Of a DNA stretch of 12,739 bases, positions 6,226 to 12,739 are shown one piece after another. Under the pieces are notes generated by a model. That model was not told the DNA's origin. It saw only the letters and a program-made list of their open reading frames with translations, and did not search any database. Source of the DNA: a bacterium (lineage in GTDB: Bacteria > Chloroflexota > Dormibacteria > UBA8260 > Bog-877); NCBI GenBank assembly GCA_021791345.1, contig JAJYWT010000169.1:1-12739 (forward strand). Direction: 5' to 3'. Within the stretch, counting starts at the first letter, position 1, and the number at the start of each line of letters is the position of its first letter. A program made the translations under genes and the position numbers.

Positions 6226-7272
6226 CTATCCTCCAGTCAAGCCTTCGCCGCCGGCCCGGGAGAGGTGGAGATCTCGGTAGGAGCGCCAACTTCCGGCCGC
6301 CGTGACGGTGGAGGTGGCGGCCAGCATGGCCCGGCCGACCGCTCGTGAGAGGCAGTCGGCGGCGGCGGCCAGCAGGTCGTTGAGGTCGGCGGGAGATGTC
6401 GCCTCCGCGGAGTCGGCGGTGGAGAGGCCGAAGATGGTGTCTCCGTCGAACATGGTGTGGCAGGGACGGATGGCCCGTGCCATCCCATCCTGGCCGGCCT
6501 CGGCCAGCTTGCGGCACTGGGCCTTGGTGAGGGGGGCGTCGGTGGCCACCACCCCGACCGTGGTGTTGAGCCCGGGAGTTGGATCTGGGGTCACGGCGGC
6601 ATTGCCCGGGTGGGCGCCGTGCAGCGCAGCGCTGAGACCGTGATCCCCGGTCGCCGCCCACAGCAGCCCGGTGCCCGGGTCCACGGTCGAGCCCATCGCA
6701 TTGACCACCACCAGGGCGCCCACCGTGGGCCCGCCGGCGAGGTGGCTGCTGGCAGTGCCCACCCCTCCCTTGAGGCCTCCGGCCACCGCCCCCGTGCCGG
6801 CTCCCACGCACCCCTGGGCACCCCCGTCATCTCCTTCCCGCGCCCTGAAGTAGGCTTCGAGCCCGAGCTCGGGGCCCGGGTGGTTGTGGAACTCTCCGCC
6901 ACGGCCCAGGTCGAAGATGATCGCCGCCGGGACGATGGGGACCACCTGCCCTGGGCCTACGGGCAAGCCGAGGCCGTCGTCAGCCAGGCCGCGCACGACT
7001 CCGTCGACGCTGGCGAGGCCGTAGGCGCTCCCCCCGCTCAGGACCACCGCCTGGACCCGTTCCACCAGGTTGCGGGGGTCCAGGAGGTCGGTCTCCCTGG
7101 TGCCCGGCCCGCCGCCCCGCACGTCGACCCCGGCAACCGCCCCGGGGACTCCTGCCAGGATCACCGTGGTTCCGGTGAGCCAGCCGTCGCCCACCCGTTG
7201 AGCATGCCCCACCAGGAGCCCGCGGACGTCCGGGAGGGAGTCGGTGGGGCCAGGGGTCCAGGCGCCGCTCAT
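6226..7272 (-). CDS. P1 family peptidase (DmpA / beta-aminopeptidase / NylC-like N-terminal nucleophile hydrolase)
   Basis: This 348-aa self-processing amide hydrolase belongs to the DmpA fold. Known members include L-aminopeptidase/D-esterase DmpA, beta-peptidyl aminopeptidase BapA and nylon-oligomer hydrolase NylC. The expected autocleavage site is present: LNTTVGVVATDA, with cleavage predicted between Asn236 and Thr237, giving subunits of about 236 and 112 residues with Thr237 as nucleophile. Other family marks are VLSGGSAYGLAS (77-88), PAAIIFDLG (115-123), GAGTGAVAGGLKGG (157-170) and GALVVVNAMG (185-194). The ATG start overlaps the stop of the M20 gene (ATGA). It has no signal peptide, so it acts in the cytoplasm, presumably on imported peptide- or amide-like compounds. 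Exact specificity cannot be read from sequence. Confidence 0.88.
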   Translation of the reverse strand: MSGAWTPGPTDSLPDVRGLLVGHAQRVGDGWLTGTTVILAGVPGAVAGVDVRGGGPGTRETDLLDPRNLVERVQAVVLSGGSAYGLASVDGVVRGLADDGLGLPVGPGQVVPIVPAAIIFDLGRGGEFHNHPGPELGLEAYFRAREGDDGGAQGCVGAGTGAVAGGLKGGVGTASSHLAGGPTVGALVVVNAMGSTVDPGTGLLWAATGDHGLSAALHGAHPGNAAVTPDPTPGLNTTVGVVATDAPLTKAQCRKLAEAGQDGMARAIRPCHTMFDGDTIFGLSTADSAEATSPADLNDLLAAAADCLSRAVGRAMLAATSTVTAAGSWRSYRDLHLSRAGGEGLTGG

Positions 7273-8471
7273 GAGGCCCGCCCCGAGAGGAAGATCTGGG
7301 CTGCGCGGGCGTAGGTGTCGGCGTACCTCGGGATCTCCTCCACCTCCACGAACTCATCCGCCTGGTGGGCGATCCACTTGCCCCCGGGTCCATAGACCAC
7401 GGTCGGGATGCCGGTGTCGCGAGTGATGATGGTGCCGTCGGTGGTGCCGGGCACACCCCCGAGCGGGGCGGGGTGACCCCAGAGCTCAGAGTGGGCCCGT
7501 CCCAGCGCCAGCACCAGCGGCTCCTCGGCGCCGATCTCCACGGGGGGCCGGTCATCGATCACGGTTAGCTCGATCGCCACCTCGTGGGTCCGGCCCAGGC
7601 GAGCGCAGTGCGCGTGGAGGTCCTCCAGAAGCCGGGCGTGGTCCACGCCCGGGATGGTGCGGACGTCCACGGCCAGCACGGCCCGCGCCGGGGTGACGTT
7701 CACCTGGTCCAGGGACCCGGCGACCACCACGGTGGGGGTGAGGTAGGCCATTCCCAGCGTGGGGTGGGCCCCCGGATCCGTCTGGAGGGCGGCCTGAACC
7801 TCGGACAGCTCCTGGATCAATGAGCTAGCCACCGGGATGGGGCTCCGCCCCAGCTCCGGCATGGCGCCGTGGGCCATCCGGCCCGCCAGGTCGAAGCGCA
7901 GCCTGAGCGCTCCCTTGGAGCTGGGACAGATCTCACCTCCCTCCGGCTCGCAGATGATGACCCCCGAGACGCCTTCCAGGTGGCCATCCGCGACCGCCCT
8001 CTTGGCCCCCAGCATCATCCCCTCCTCATCGCAGAGGGCCAGGATCCGAAGTCGCCCCGGGAACGGTCCGCTCCGCTGCAGCGCTCGGGCGCCGTGGAGC
8101 ATGGCCGCGACCCCCGCCTTCATGTCGGCCGCTCCCCGGCCGTACAGGCGGCCGTCGCGTATCTCCGCCCCGAACGGATCCACCGTCCACGCCGTGCGGT
8201 CGCCCTCCGTCACCACGTCCAGATGGCCCTCCAGCGCCAGGGTCGGCCCCGGACCACCGCCGCCGTCTACGGTGGCGACGACGTTGATGCGCCCCGTGGC
8301 AACCTCGGTCAGGTGGGGGCTCCAGCCGAAGCCGCTCATGGTCCTGGCCACCAGCTCGGCAGCCGCCCGCTCGCCTCCCTCTCGCCCGGCGACGCTTGGA
8401 ATCCGGATCAACTCCTGGGCCAGCTCCACCACGGCCTTGGCATCCACGGGAGGAATCGCGCTCCCCGTCAC
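7269..8471 (-). CDS. M20 family metallopeptidase/amidohydrolase (ArgE/DapE-like)
   Basis: This 400-aa di-zinc enzyme hydrolyses N-acyl amino acids or small peptides. The ligand set is complete: His83 in GHLDVV, bridging Asp116 in GRGAADMKAG, Glu150 after general base Glu149 in CDEEG, Glu175 in CEPEG, and His369 in AHQADEFV. The lid/dimerisation domain lies roughly at 185-300 and includes His201 (MAHGAMP). No signal peptide is seen. It starts at GTG 8471, overlapping the stop of the decarboxylating dehydrogenase gene by 4 nt (GTGA), and ends overlapping the P1 peptidase start. Nothing in the context is arginine or lysine biosynthesis, so a catabolic role (deacylation or dipeptide cleavage) is more likely than true ArgE or DapE. 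Confidence 0.88.
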   Translation of the reverse strand: MTGSAIPPVDAKAVVELAQELIRIPSVAGREGGERAAAELVARTMSGFGWSPHLTEVATGRINVVATVDGGGGPGPTLALEGHLDVVTEGDRTAWTVDPFGAEIRDGRLYGRGAADMKAGVAAMLHGARALQRSGPFPGRLRILALCDEEGMMLGAKRAVADGHLEGVSGVIICEPEGGEICPSSKGALRLRFDLAGRMAHGAMPELGRSPIPVASSLIQELSEVQAALQTDPGAHPTLGMAYLTPTVVVAGSLDQVNVTPARAVLAVDVRTIPGVDHARLLEDLHAHCARLGRTHEVAIELTVIDDRPPVEIGAEEPLVLALGRAHSELWGHPAPLGGVPGTTDGTIITRDTGIPTVVYGPGGKWIAHQADEFVEVEEIPRYADTYARAAQIFLSGRAS

Positions 8472-9538
8472 GTGGGGCCGGCCTCGCCCGCCCGCACCCG
8501 GGCCAGTACCGCGGAGGCCAGTCGGGTGGTGGTAGCGGTCCCGCCCAGGTCCGGGGTCCTGAGATCGGGCTGCTGCAGGGCATGGGCCAAAGCGCTGCGG
8601 ATCTGGTCTCCGGCTGCCTCCACCTCCAGGTGGTCGAACATCATGGCCGCCGACAGGAGGTAGCCGCTGGGGTTGGCGACTCCCCGGCCGGCGATGTCGG
8701 GAGCGGAACCGTGCACCGGCTCGAAAACCCCCAGCCGCTGCCCCGGCCGGATGTTGGCGCTGGGAGCCATGCCCAGTCCCCCCACCAGGGCCGCGGTGAG
8801 GTCGGAGAGGATGTCCCCGAAGAGGTTGCTGCAGAGCAGTACGTCCAGCTCTTCGGGGTGCTGGACCACGCGTGCGGCCATGGCATCCACCAGCACCCGC
8901 TCCCAGCTGACCTCCGGGTAGTCCGCGGCCACCTCCGCCACCACCTCATCCCAGAGCACGTAGCCAAAGCGCATGGCGTTGGACTTGGTGACCAGGTGGA
9001 GCCGGCGGCGGCGCCGCCCAGCCGCCTCGAAGGCGAAGCGCGCCGCGTCTGCGATCGCCGACCGGGAATGGATGGCAACCTCCACCGCCACCTCCCCGGG
9101 GTGGCCGCTGCGGAGCCGGCCCCCCGCCCCGGCGTACTCACCCTCGGTGTTCTCCCGGACCACCAGCAGGTCGATGGTGGCGCCGCCCCGGAGCGGTCCG
9201 GGGACCCCGGGGAAGGTGAGCGCCGGCCTGAGGTTCACGGAGAGGCCGAGCTCCTGGCGGAGCCGGATTATCAGGCCCCAGATGAGCTGGTGGTCGGGCA
9301 CGTCCGGGCGCCCCACCGCGCCGAAGAGCGCCGCGTCGAACTGGCGCAGCATGGAGGGCCCGTCCTCGGGCATGGGGGCGCCGAGACGCAGGTGGCGCTG
9401 GCCCCCCCAGTCCAGCTGGGTGCTCTCCAGCAAGATGTCTGCGCCGCCGGCGGCCGCCTCGATGACCGGCTGGCAGGCCTCGGAGATCTCCGGGCCCACC
9501 CCGTCCCCCGGGATGACCGCCACTTTCAGGGTGCGCAC
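8468..9538 (-). CDS. Tartrate / D-malate-type beta-decarboxylating dehydrogenase (isocitrate/isopropylmalate dehydrogenase family)
   Basis: This is the first gene of the leftward operon. The enzyme oxidises a 2-hydroxy acid at C2 and decarboxylates it with NAD+ and a divalent metal. Family marks, numbered from GTG 9541, are GDGVGPE (12-18), substrate arginines 95, 105 and 129, Tyr136 in RENTEGEY, Lys186 in TKSNAM, and metal-binding Asp219, Asp243 and Asp247. HGSAPDIAG (277-285) and RTPDLGG (328-334) follow. GAVGRPDVPDHQLIWG and the ENTEGEY-AGAGGR stretch resemble tartrate dehydrogenase/DmlA more than LeuB, and no leuC/leuD partner is nearby. Two GTG codons are adjacent; AGGAG (9548-9544) is 5 nt from GTG 9538 but only 2 nt from 9541, so 9538 is preferred (356 aa). 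Isopropylmalate dehydrogenase remains an alternative. Confidence 0.85.
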   Translation of the reverse strand: MRTLKVAVIPGDGVGPEISEACQPVIEAAAGGADILLESTQLDWGGQRHLRLGAPMPEDGPSMLRQFDAALFGAVGRPDVPDHQLIWGLIIRLRQELGLSVNLRPALTFPGVPGPLRGGATIDLLVVRENTEGEYAGAGGRLRSGHPGEVAVEVAIHSRSAIADAARFAFEAAGRRRRRLHLVTKSNAMRFGYVLWDEVVAEVAADYPEVSWERVLVDAMAARVVQHPEELDVLLCSNLFGDILSDLTAALVGGLGMAPSANIRPGQRLGVFEPVHGSAPDIAGRGVANPSGYLLSAAMMFDHLEVEAAGDQIRSALAHALQQPDLRTPDLGGTATTTRLASAVLARVRAGEAGPT

Positions 9539-9568
9539 CACGTCTCCTCAGCTCACTTCCTCCCCCCG

Positions 9569-9598
9569 ATCGTAAGGGAGCCGTTCCAGCGGTTACAA
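9569..9598 (-). promoter_or_regulatory. Candidate promoter of the seven-gene leftward operon
   Basis: On the minus strand TTGTAA (9598-9593) and TACGAT (9574-9569) are spaced 18 nt apart. This predicts a transcript start near 9562 and a leader of about 20 nt that contains the GAGGAG ribosome binding site. The -35 overlaps the -10 of the opposing gene. Confidence 0.45.
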
Positions 9599-9599
9599 T
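9594..9599 (+). promoter_or_regulatory. Candidate -10 element for the binding-protein/permease operon
   Basis: TACAAT matches the -10 consensus at five of six positions. No good -35 was seen at 16-19 nt, so an activator may be needed. Transcription would begin near 9606 and leave a leader of about 50 nt before ATG 9659. Confidence 0.4.
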
Positions 9600-9607
9600 C
9601 TCAAGCC

Positions 9608-9620
9608 ATCCGGGCCGGAT
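9608..9620. promoter_or_regulatory. 6-1-6 palindrome at the predicted transcript start, candidate operator
   Basis: ATCCGG-G-CCGGAT is a perfect 13-bp dyad lying 9 nt after the TACAAT box, a typical repressor position for the rightward transporter operon. An overlapping alternative hairpin pairs CCGGG (9610-9614) with CCCGG (9621-9625). It differs in sequence from the palindrome at 275-289. No regulator gene is present in the window. Confidence 0.35.
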
Positions 9621-9658
9621 CCCGGGCGCTGATTGGGCGTCCCAGTGGGGGTGCAGGC

Positions 9659-11233
9659 ATGGGCTTTGGCGGGTCGGGTTGGCGCTTCCTCCGGGCGGGG
9701 ACCCTGCTGGTGGCCGCGGCCTTGGTGCTGGCAGCGTGCAGCTCCAGCCCCTCCCCCAAGACACAGCCACTGAAGACCCTGACGATCGGGTCATCGAACG
9801 TGTTCCCGCCCACCCTTGACGTCACCGCCAACGCCTCGCAGGCCATCGACGAGGTCATCGACTACAACGTCCTCCAGCATCTCGTGGAGCTCGCGCCCAA
9901 CGGCAGCATCGTGCCGGTGCTGGCCACCTCATGGACCTCCTCGCCGAGCTTCGGCGCCCCCTCGAGCTACACGTTCAACATCCGCAAGGGGGTCAGGTTC
10001 TCCAATGGGGATCCGCTCACCCCGGCCGACGTGGTCTTCAGCCTGAAGCGTGTCTACGCCCCGGGCTCTACCTATCCCTACACCAAGATCTTCGACGTCT
10101 CCTCGGTGGCCGCGGTTGGCTCCGACCAGGTCAGGGTCACGCTGCAGAGTCCCAGCTGGGAGTGGCTGTACAACCTGGCCGCCTACTCCAACGGGGTGAT
10201 CCTGGATCCCTCCACCGTCTCCAGCATGGCCACCGACCCCATCGGGACGGGCCCCTTCAAGGTCACCGGGGAGACCACCAACTACAGCGTCTCCCTGGCG
10301 CGCAACAACCTCTACTGGGGCTACAAGCCCAACGTCGCCGGGGTGGTGTTCCGCTACTTCACCACCCCAAATGACCTCAACTCGGCGCTCCAGAGCGGCC
10401 AGATCAACATGATCGACAACCTCTCGACCCCGCAGGACCTCACGCTCTTCAAGTCCAATCCCGCCTACCGGGTCATAGCCGGTCTCACCAACGGCAAGGT
10501 GCAGATGACCCTGAACAACGCCTACGGCCCCCTGCAGAACAAGCTGGTCCGCCAGGCCATCCTGTACGCCACTGACAAACAGGCGATCATCCAGGCGGCG
10601 TCGGGAGGGTACGGGCTGGCCGCCGGCAGCGACACCGTCCCGGCCGACCCCTTCTACCTCAACCTGAGCAACACCTACCCGTACAACCCCACCAAGGCCA
10701 AGCAGCTGCTGACGCAGGCCGGGTATCCCAACGGGTTCTCACTCTCCCTCACCCTCCCCCCGTACTTCTACGCTCAGCTGGCTGCGCCCCTGATCGTCTC
10801 GGAACTGGGGGCGGTGGGCATCAAGGTCACCGTCAGCACCATCGACTTCCCGCTCTGGATCTCACAGGTCTTCGAGGGCGGTGACTACCAGGCCACCATC
10901 ATCGATCACGCCGAGGGCCGCGACATCGGCAACTACGGCACCCCCGGCTACTACTGGCACTACGCCCAGACCAGCCAGGTGGCCCAGGAGCTGACCGCCG
11001 CCAACGCCGCGCCCACGGAGGCTCAGTGGATCGCCGGGTACCGCAAGGTGCTGCGGCAGATCACCGCCGATGCGGTCAACGACTGGATCTACATCATCCC
11101 CGACCTGACCGTGGCCCAGAAGGACGTCGTGGGCCTCTCCTCCACCGCGTACACCGAGTCCTTCAACCTCACCTACGTCGGCATCGGGGGCAGCGTCCCG
11201 GCCTCCGCCAGGGCCCTGGGGTACACCTCCTGA
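9659..11233 (+). CDS. ABC transporter substrate-binding lipoprotein, SBP family 5 (DppA/OppA type)
   Basis: This 524-aa extracytoplasmic binding protein captures peptides or similar solutes for the downstream permeases. A lipoprotein signal peptide is clear: basic start, hydrophobic stretch at about 13-26, and lipobox LAAC with Cys27 as the lipidated residue, then a Ser/Pro-rich linker. The family 5 signature is near 104-125 (YTFNIRKGVRF, then SNGDPLTPADVV). ATG 9659 places the signal peptide correctly; its Shine-Dalgarno is poor (a G-rich AGTGGGGG stretch). The frame is open far upstream only as a shadow of the opposite-strand dehydrogenase gene. It is divergent from the hydrolase/dehydrogenase operon, which suggests co-regulation. 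Family 5 proteins also bind nickel, opines, sugars and glutathione, so the ligand is open. Confidence 0.92.
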   Translation: MGFGGSGWRFLRAGTLLVAAALVLAACSSSPSPKTQPLKTLTIGSSNVFPPTLDVTANASQAIDEVIDYNVLQHLVELAPNGSIVPVLATSWTSSPSFGAPSSYTFNIRKGVRFSNGDPLTPADVVFSLKRVYAPGSTYPYTKIFDVSSVAAVGSDQVRVTLQSPSWEWLYNLAAYSNGVILDPSTVSSMATDPIGTGPFKVTGETTNYSVSLARNNLYWGYKPNVAGVVFRYFTTPNDLNSALQSGQINMIDNLSTPQDLTLFKSNPAYRVIAGLTNGKVQMTLNNAYGPLQNKLVRQAILYATDKQAIIQAASGGYGLAAGSDTVPADPFYLNLSNTYPYNPTKAKQLLTQAGYPNGFSLSLTLPPYFYAQLAAPLIVSELGAVGIKVTVSTIDFPLWISQVFEGGDYQATIIDHAEGRDIGNYGTPGYYWHYAQTSQVAQELTAANAAPTEAQWIAGYRKVLRQITADAVNDWIYIIPDLTVAQKDVVGLSSTAYTESFNLTYVGIGGSVPASARALGYTS

Positions 11234-11267
11234 AGGGCTGATGACCGGGCCAGCGGGCGGTAGCCCA

Positions 11268-11336
11268 CCCCGGGTCCGGGGGTAGGGGCCGTCGAGGGTC
11301 CAGCCTCGGCCGCCAGTCCGCCGCGGCCGGCCGAGG
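11268..11336 (+). promoter_or_regulatory. Stem-loop cluster between binding-protein and permease genes
   Basis: The 156-nt gap holds several inverted repeats. CCCCG-ggtc-CGGGG is at 11268-11281. CGAGG (11293-11297) pairs with CCTCG (11304-11308). CCTCGGCC (11304-11311) pairs with GGCCGAGG (11329-11336). The last two are mutually exclusive. Stem-loops here commonly protect the abundant binding-protein mRNA and lower permease expression. No T-run follows, so it is not a clear terminator. Part of this stretch may be permease coding sequence. Confidence 0.35.
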
Positions 11337-11389
11337 ATGCCCAGGACCGACGGGACCTGGCCCTCCTGCGCTTTGCTGCCCGCCGCCTG

Positions 11390-12310
11390 GTGGCCACGGT
11401 ACTGACCCTCTTCGGCGCCTCGGTCCTGGTCTTCACCGTCCTCAACATCCTGCCAGGGAGTCCGGCCCAGGTGATCCTCGGCACCCAGGCAACGCCCGCT
11501 TCAGTTCGGGAGCTCACCATCAAACTGGGGCTGAACCAGCCCCTTCCACTGCAGTACCTGCATTGGATGGGCGGGCTCCTGTCGCTGCACCTGGGCAACT
11601 CCTACATCTCGGGCCAGCCGATCGCTCCCGAGCTGGGCGCGGCGCTGGCGGTGACCGGGCCTCTGGTGGCGCTGGGGCTGCTCTTCGGGCTGGCCATCGC
11701 CGTCCCCACCGGGATCGTGAGCGCCCTGCGGCACCGCCGCGCCTCCGGGACCTGGCTGGCCGCCGCCACACAGGTGGGCATCGCCATCCCCAACTTCGTC
11801 CTGGGGATCCTGCTCATCATCGTGGTGGCGGTGGACTGGCGTCTGCTCCCGGCCAGTGGCTTCATCCCCTGGTCGCAGAGCGTTGGGGGGGCGCTGCGCT
11901 CCCTGGTCCTGCCGGCGATCTCGCTGGGCCTGGTGGAGGGGGCGATCCTCTCCCGCTACGTCCGCACCGCCATTCTGGGGGTGATGCAGGCGGACTACCT
12001 GCGCACCGCCCGCGCCAAGGGACTGCCCGCCCGCCGGGCCCTGGTCCGCCACGGAGTCCGCAACGCCTCGGTCCCGGTTCTGACGGTCCTGGGGCTGGAG
12101 CTCTCCGGCCTGATCATCGGCGCCGTGGTCATCGAGGCGGTGTTCACCCTGCCGGGCGTGGGCAGCCTGCTCCTCTCCTCGGTGGCCAACCGGGACCTGA
12201 TCACCGTCCAGGACATCGTGATGCTGGTGGCCACGGTGGTGGTGGTCACCAACCTGCTGGTGGACCTGCTCTATCGCGTCGTGGACCCGCGGCTGGAGGT
12301 GGGCGGGTGA
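11390..12310 (+). CDS. Peptide ABC transporter permease, DppB/OppB type (start uncertain)
   Basis: This integral membrane subunit forms the solute channel together with the DppC-type partner. From GTG 11390 it is 306 aa. Visible marks are LPGSPAQVILG near 21-31, LGNSY near 68-72, and a cytoplasmic coupling loop DYLRTARAKG with RHGVRNA near 202-226. Later come VFTLPGVGSLL and a final hydrophobic segment ending in VDPRLE. The frame upstream of the GTG encodes LRFAARRL (11366-11389), the basic N-terminus expected of DppB proteins. Yet no ATG, GTG or TTG occurs in frame between the stop at 11261 and 11390, and the GTG has no Shine-Dalgarno. The true start may be CTG 11357 or 11366. Alternatively it is ATG 11241 joined by a frameshift. 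The stop overlaps the next gene's GTG by 4 nt. Confidence 0.85.
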   Translation: MATVLTLFGASVLVFTVLNILPGSPAQVILGTQATPASVRELTIKLGLNQPLPLQYLHWMGGLLSLHLGNSYISGQPIAPELGAALAVTGPLVALGLLFGLAIAVPTGIVSALRHRRASGTWLAAATQVGIAIPNFVLGILLIIVVAVDWRLLPASGFIPWSQSVGGALRSLVLPAISLGLVEGAILSRYVRTAILGVMQADYLRTARAKGLPARRALVRHGVRNASVPVLTVLGLELSGLIIGAVVIEAVFTLPGVGSLLLSSVANRDLITVQDIVMLVATVVVVTNLLVDLLYRVVDPRLEVGG

Positions 12311-12739
12311 GTGCGGAGCTGGGGCTGCGCCCGGCTGCCGCCCGCCGCCGGGTCCGCCGGCTGGTCAGCCGCAGCCCCAGCGCGGTGTTTGGGGGCGTGG
12401 TGGTGGGCGGGATCCTGCTGGTCGCCATCTTGGCGACCTTCTGGACCCCCTACGGGCCCCTGACCATCTCCACGGCCAAGGAGCTGCTGCCGCCCAGTGC
12501 GGCCCACCTGATGGGCACCGACGAGTACGGTCGCGACGTCCTCTCCCGGCTCATGTCCGGGACCGACCTCACCCTTCTCTCCAGCGTGGGCGCGGTGCTC
12601 ATCGCCGGTCTGGTGGGGGTCCCCGCCGGGCTGCTGGCCGCCTCCCGGCGGGGGGCGGTGGGGGAGACGATCATGCGCCTTGCCGACCTTGTCTACTCCT
12701 TCCCCGCCCTGCTGGCGGCGATCACCCTGGTGGCCGCCT
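12307..12739 (+). CDS. Peptide ABC transporter permease, DppC/OppC type, N-terminal part only
   Basis: This is the second channel subunit, cut by the right edge after about 144 residues. It begins with GTG in a GTGA overlap with the stop of the DppB-type gene, so the two are translationally coupled. The N-terminus is very basic (RRRVRRLVSR), followed by a membrane segment near 28-46 and the hallmark HLMGTDEYGRDVLSRL near 67-82. Two more hydrophobic stretches surround RRGAVGETIMRLAD (114-127), as in the family. Only the distal membrane segments and most of the coupling loop lie outside. An ATPase pair may follow beyond the edge. Confidence 0.92.
   Translation, partial: MSAELGLRPAAARRRVRRLVSRSPSAVFGGVVVGGILLVAILATFWTPYGPLTISTAKELLPPSAAHLMGTDEYGRDVLSRLMSGTDLTLLSSVGAVLIAGLVGVPAGLLAASRRGAVGETIMRLADLVYSFPALLAAITLVAA

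Noticed and set aside
7269..8471. True argE or dapE
   Set aside because: The zinc ligands are common to all M20 enzymes and the neighbours are catabolic and transport genes, not arginine or lysine biosynthesis.
8468..9538. Biosynthetic leuB (leucine pathway)
   Set aside because: No leuA/C/D neighbours, and the motif pattern looks closer to tartrate/D-malate dehydrogenases; kept only as an alternative.
8396..9658. Long open frame running upstream in phase with the binding-protein gene
   Set aside because: It is antisense to the intact decarboxylating dehydrogenase gene, lacks family sense, and the lipoprotein signal peptide begins cleanly at ATG 9659.
1..12739. CRISPR arrays, tRNA/rRNA genes, insertion sequences, prophage or defence genes
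   Set aside because: No regularly spaced repeats, cloverleaf-like sequence, transposase or integrase motifs, or paired terminal repeats were seen on reading both strands.

Overview
The window is a strongly GC-rich, densely packed bacterial chromosome segment. Many genes start with GTG or TTG, and most neighbours overlap by 4 nt. This fits an actinobacterium or a GC-rich Chloroflexota/Dormibacterota-type soil bacterium, but no marker gene here settles the phylum. I saw no rRNA, tRNA, CRISPR array, transposase or phage gene.

Layout. (1) At 1-250 (-) lies the N-terminal part of an oligopeptide-transporter ATPase (OppD/DppD type), running off the left edge. (2) A divergent 124-nt control region (251-374) holds a perfect 7-1-7 palindrome and candidate promoters on both strands. 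(3) At 375-2490 (+) are a probably leaderless UPF0104/AglD-like membrane protein and a zinc-dependent glucose 1-dehydrogenase of the type best known from archaea. They are separated by a hairpin that abuts the second gene's Shine-Dalgarno sequence. (4) At 2515-9538 (-) is a seven-gene operon, read right to left: tartrate/D-malate-type decarboxylating dehydrogenase, M20 amidohydrolase/peptidase, P1 (DmpA/NylC-like) peptidase, aldehyde dehydrogenase, SDR oxidoreductase, histidine phosphatase and RNase Z-like metallo-beta-lactamase-fold hydrolase. (5) The next divergent control region (about 9539-9658) has overlapping promoter-like elements and a 6-1-6 palindrome. (6) At 9659-12739 (+) are a lipoprotein solute-binding protein (SBP family 5) and the DppB- and DppC-type permeases, the last running off the right edge.

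Inference: blocks 4-6 look like one uptake-and-catabolism locus. The binding protein and permease would import a peptide- or amide-like compound, the P1 and M20 enzymes would cut amide bonds, and the three dehydrogenases would oxidise the released pieces. The substrate cannot be named from sequence.

The main oddity is the DppB permease. Its coding similarity extends upstream of the first ATG/GTG/TTG in its frame. A 14-codon ATG-initiated frame just after the binding-protein gene would join it if one more G were present in a G5 run. This could be a sequencing indel, a real frameshift, or a non-canonical CTG start.
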